A stretch of DNA of 7,681 nucleotides from JAEXNA01 sp050486105 (GTDB taxonomy: Bacteria > Vulcanimicrobiota > Xenobia > Xenobiales > JADMJV01): positions 1 through 7,681 of the forward strand of contig JBJHCR010000304.1 in NCBI GenBank assembly GCA_050486105.1, read 5' to 3'. The notes below the pieces were generated by a model, which searched no databases, was not told the origin of the DNA, and saw only the letters and a list, made by a program, of their open reading frames with translations. Of this stretch, positions 6,625 through 7,681 are shown one piece after another. The position numbers were made by a program, and so were the translations under genes. The number at the start of each line of letters is the position of its first letter. Positions within the stretch are counted from its first letter, which is position 1.

Positions 6625-7681
6625 TTAGCCCTCGAGAAATCTTGCTCCAGAGGGCTCACATAGGATGAGATCTCCACCGAATTCCTGAGCGGTGCGAGTC
6701 AAGGTTTTTAGGTTCAAATGTTGAGCGATATCCCTGCCATTAACGATGACTGTCAGGTCTTCGGTGATGCGAGCCTGGATCTGCTTTGCCGCCCACAGTA
6801 AACTGTCCCAGATCAATGGAACGGGATTTCCGAAGACTCCACCCCCGATTAAGGTCAAGACGGCGCGCTTATGTCGGCCCCCAACAGCAGCCAAGAGCGT
6901 ACCGAGGTAGGCTGCTCGCAAGAGCTGTCGACAAATCTCTTGCCAGGTATGGTCCTCCAATTCGACCTTTCCGTATCCGCCGGCGGCCAGAGTTGAGGTG
7001 AAGATCTGAGTAACACTCCGCTGCCCTACTACCGACCCTCTCCAGTTGGCCCCGAGTACCACTTGAGTGTCTTGGTGCACCCCAACCTCAAGTTGAGTGA
7101 ACTTCTCTTTCAACAGTCTGACAAAAGCTATGGGGTCTTTGATGCAGCGGCCTTGCAAGTATCCGTTCTGCACTTGAGCCACATTGGGGAGGGTCACCTG
7201 AGAAAGAAGATTGAGCTGAGGAGAAGGGTCGCACTGCACAAAGTGTTTGCCTTGTGGGGCCGGGGCAGCATAGTGGCGAAGCAGAGTTCCCGGGAAGCAG
7301 GAGATGGAAGCTCTGGGCCCTTGGGTTGGGTCCGAGAGGTACTTGGCTACCGGAGTGAGATAGGGGCCTGGAGACTCTAGGCAATTGAACTGCGAAGCCA
7401 CTTGAAACAGCGATTCCGGTGGGGCGGAGGCCTGAAGCGCCCCGATATCCGTTACTAGGCTGCTTCCGGCTAGGACAAAAAATCTGAGTAGACCTGGCGA
7501 AGCTTGTATGGGTGCCAACTCCATCAAGTCGATCAAGGAGCGACAGCGGAATCGACCAGCGTGGTAACTCTTTCCGGAAACGGTGAGGGTCGCTGACCCG
7601 TGGTCATCGAAGTGGAAACAGCTTCCAGGGTCTCGGCTCACCAGTGCCTCCGTTCGAGCAACCTCACCGACATCTCCATGC
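6625..7681 (-). CDS. macro-domain-like protein of poorly characterised family, 5' partial
   Basis: The frame is open to the right edge. A GTG at 7641 is possible, but 13 more codons precede it without a stop, so the N terminus probably lies outside the window. Numbered from that GTG there are 338 residues. Three motifs stand out: FQVASQFNCLE (79-89), DPTQGPRASI (104-113), and near the C terminus AAYLGTLLAA (243-252) followed by LTLIGGGVFGNP (262-273). I recall this set from a family found in bacteria and eukaryotes whose C-terminal part looks like a macro domain, where GGGVFGN would be the phosphate-binding loop. Macro domains bind or hydrolyse ADP-ribose derivatives. Activity here is inference, and the PARG GGG-QEE signature is absent. 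There is no signal peptide in the visible part, so it is probably cytoplasmic. Its stop is 69 bases from that of the small convergent gene. Confidence 0.6.
   Translation of the reverse strand, partial: HGDVGEVARTEALVSRDPGSCFHFDDHGSATLTVSGKSYHAGRFRCRSLIDLMELAPIQASPGLLRFFVLAGSSLVTDIGALQASAPPESLFQVASQFNCLESPGPYLTPVAKYLSDPTQGPRASISCFPGTLLRHYAAPAPQGKHFVQCDPSPQLNLLSQVTLPNVAQVQNGYLQGRCIKDPIAFVRLLKEKFTQLEVGVHQDTQVVLGANWRGSVVGQRSVTQIFTSTLAAGGYGKVELEDHTWQEICRQLLRAAYLGTLLAAVGGRHKRAVLTLIGGGVFGNPVPLIWDSLLWAAKQIQARITEDLTVIVNGRDIAQHLNLKTLTRTAQEFGGDLILCEPSGARFLEG

Noticed and set aside
7063..7380. 105-codon ORF antisense to the macro-like gene
   Set aside because: It is the opposite-strand shadow of a gene with recognisable conserved motifs and has no domain of its own.

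Overview
The window looks like a chromosomal stretch from a moderately GC-rich bacterium, roughly 55-58% GC by eye. It is probably Gram-negative, given Shine-Dalgarno starts, an alpha/beta hydrolase-OsmC fusion of a type common in Pseudomonadota and relatives, and a YkgJ-type cysteine-cluster protein. I cannot name the organism. There is no tRNA, rRNA, IS element, CRISPR array or phage gene. Several genes have no family I recognise, which suggests an under-sampled lineage.

Left part (1-2935), plus strand. The window opens inside a DUF6880-family helical-repeat protein whose N terminus lies off the left edge. A gap of about 300 bases follows. Next comes a tight two-gene unit: a bifunctional alpha/beta hydrolase-OsmC protein and a YkgJ-like CxxCxxCC protein. 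The stop of the first and the start of the second share a base (TAATG). The two proteins point to thiol-peroxide or redox handling plus a metal-cluster protein, although the joint role is inference.

Middle (2924-5313). A long minus-strand gene of unknown function, with a four-cysteine cluster in its centre, overlaps the YkgJ gene tail to tail by 12 bases. Back to back with it is a plus-strand gene for a membrane protein with two adjacent transmembrane segments and a large soluble C-terminal domain. The start of the minus-strand gene is uncertain (4393 or 4264), and that decides whether the shared upstream region is 44 or 173 bases.

Right part (5370-7681). A minus-strand gene encodes a small exported protein with two cysteines. 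Its upstream region is an AT-rich island carrying a TATGAT box and T-tracts repeated at about one helical turn, so probably curved DNA or an UP-like element. Divergent from it is a small plus-strand gene with a strong ribosome binding site. This gene may be cut short by a one-base shift at a run of five Cs. The window ends inside a minus-strand gene that resembles a conserved but poorly characterised macro-domain-like (ADP-ribose-binding fold) family.

No complete known system spans the window. The most promising leads are the divergent unknown pair at 2924-5313, the macro-like protein, the phased T-tract promoter, and the possible frameshift in the small gene.
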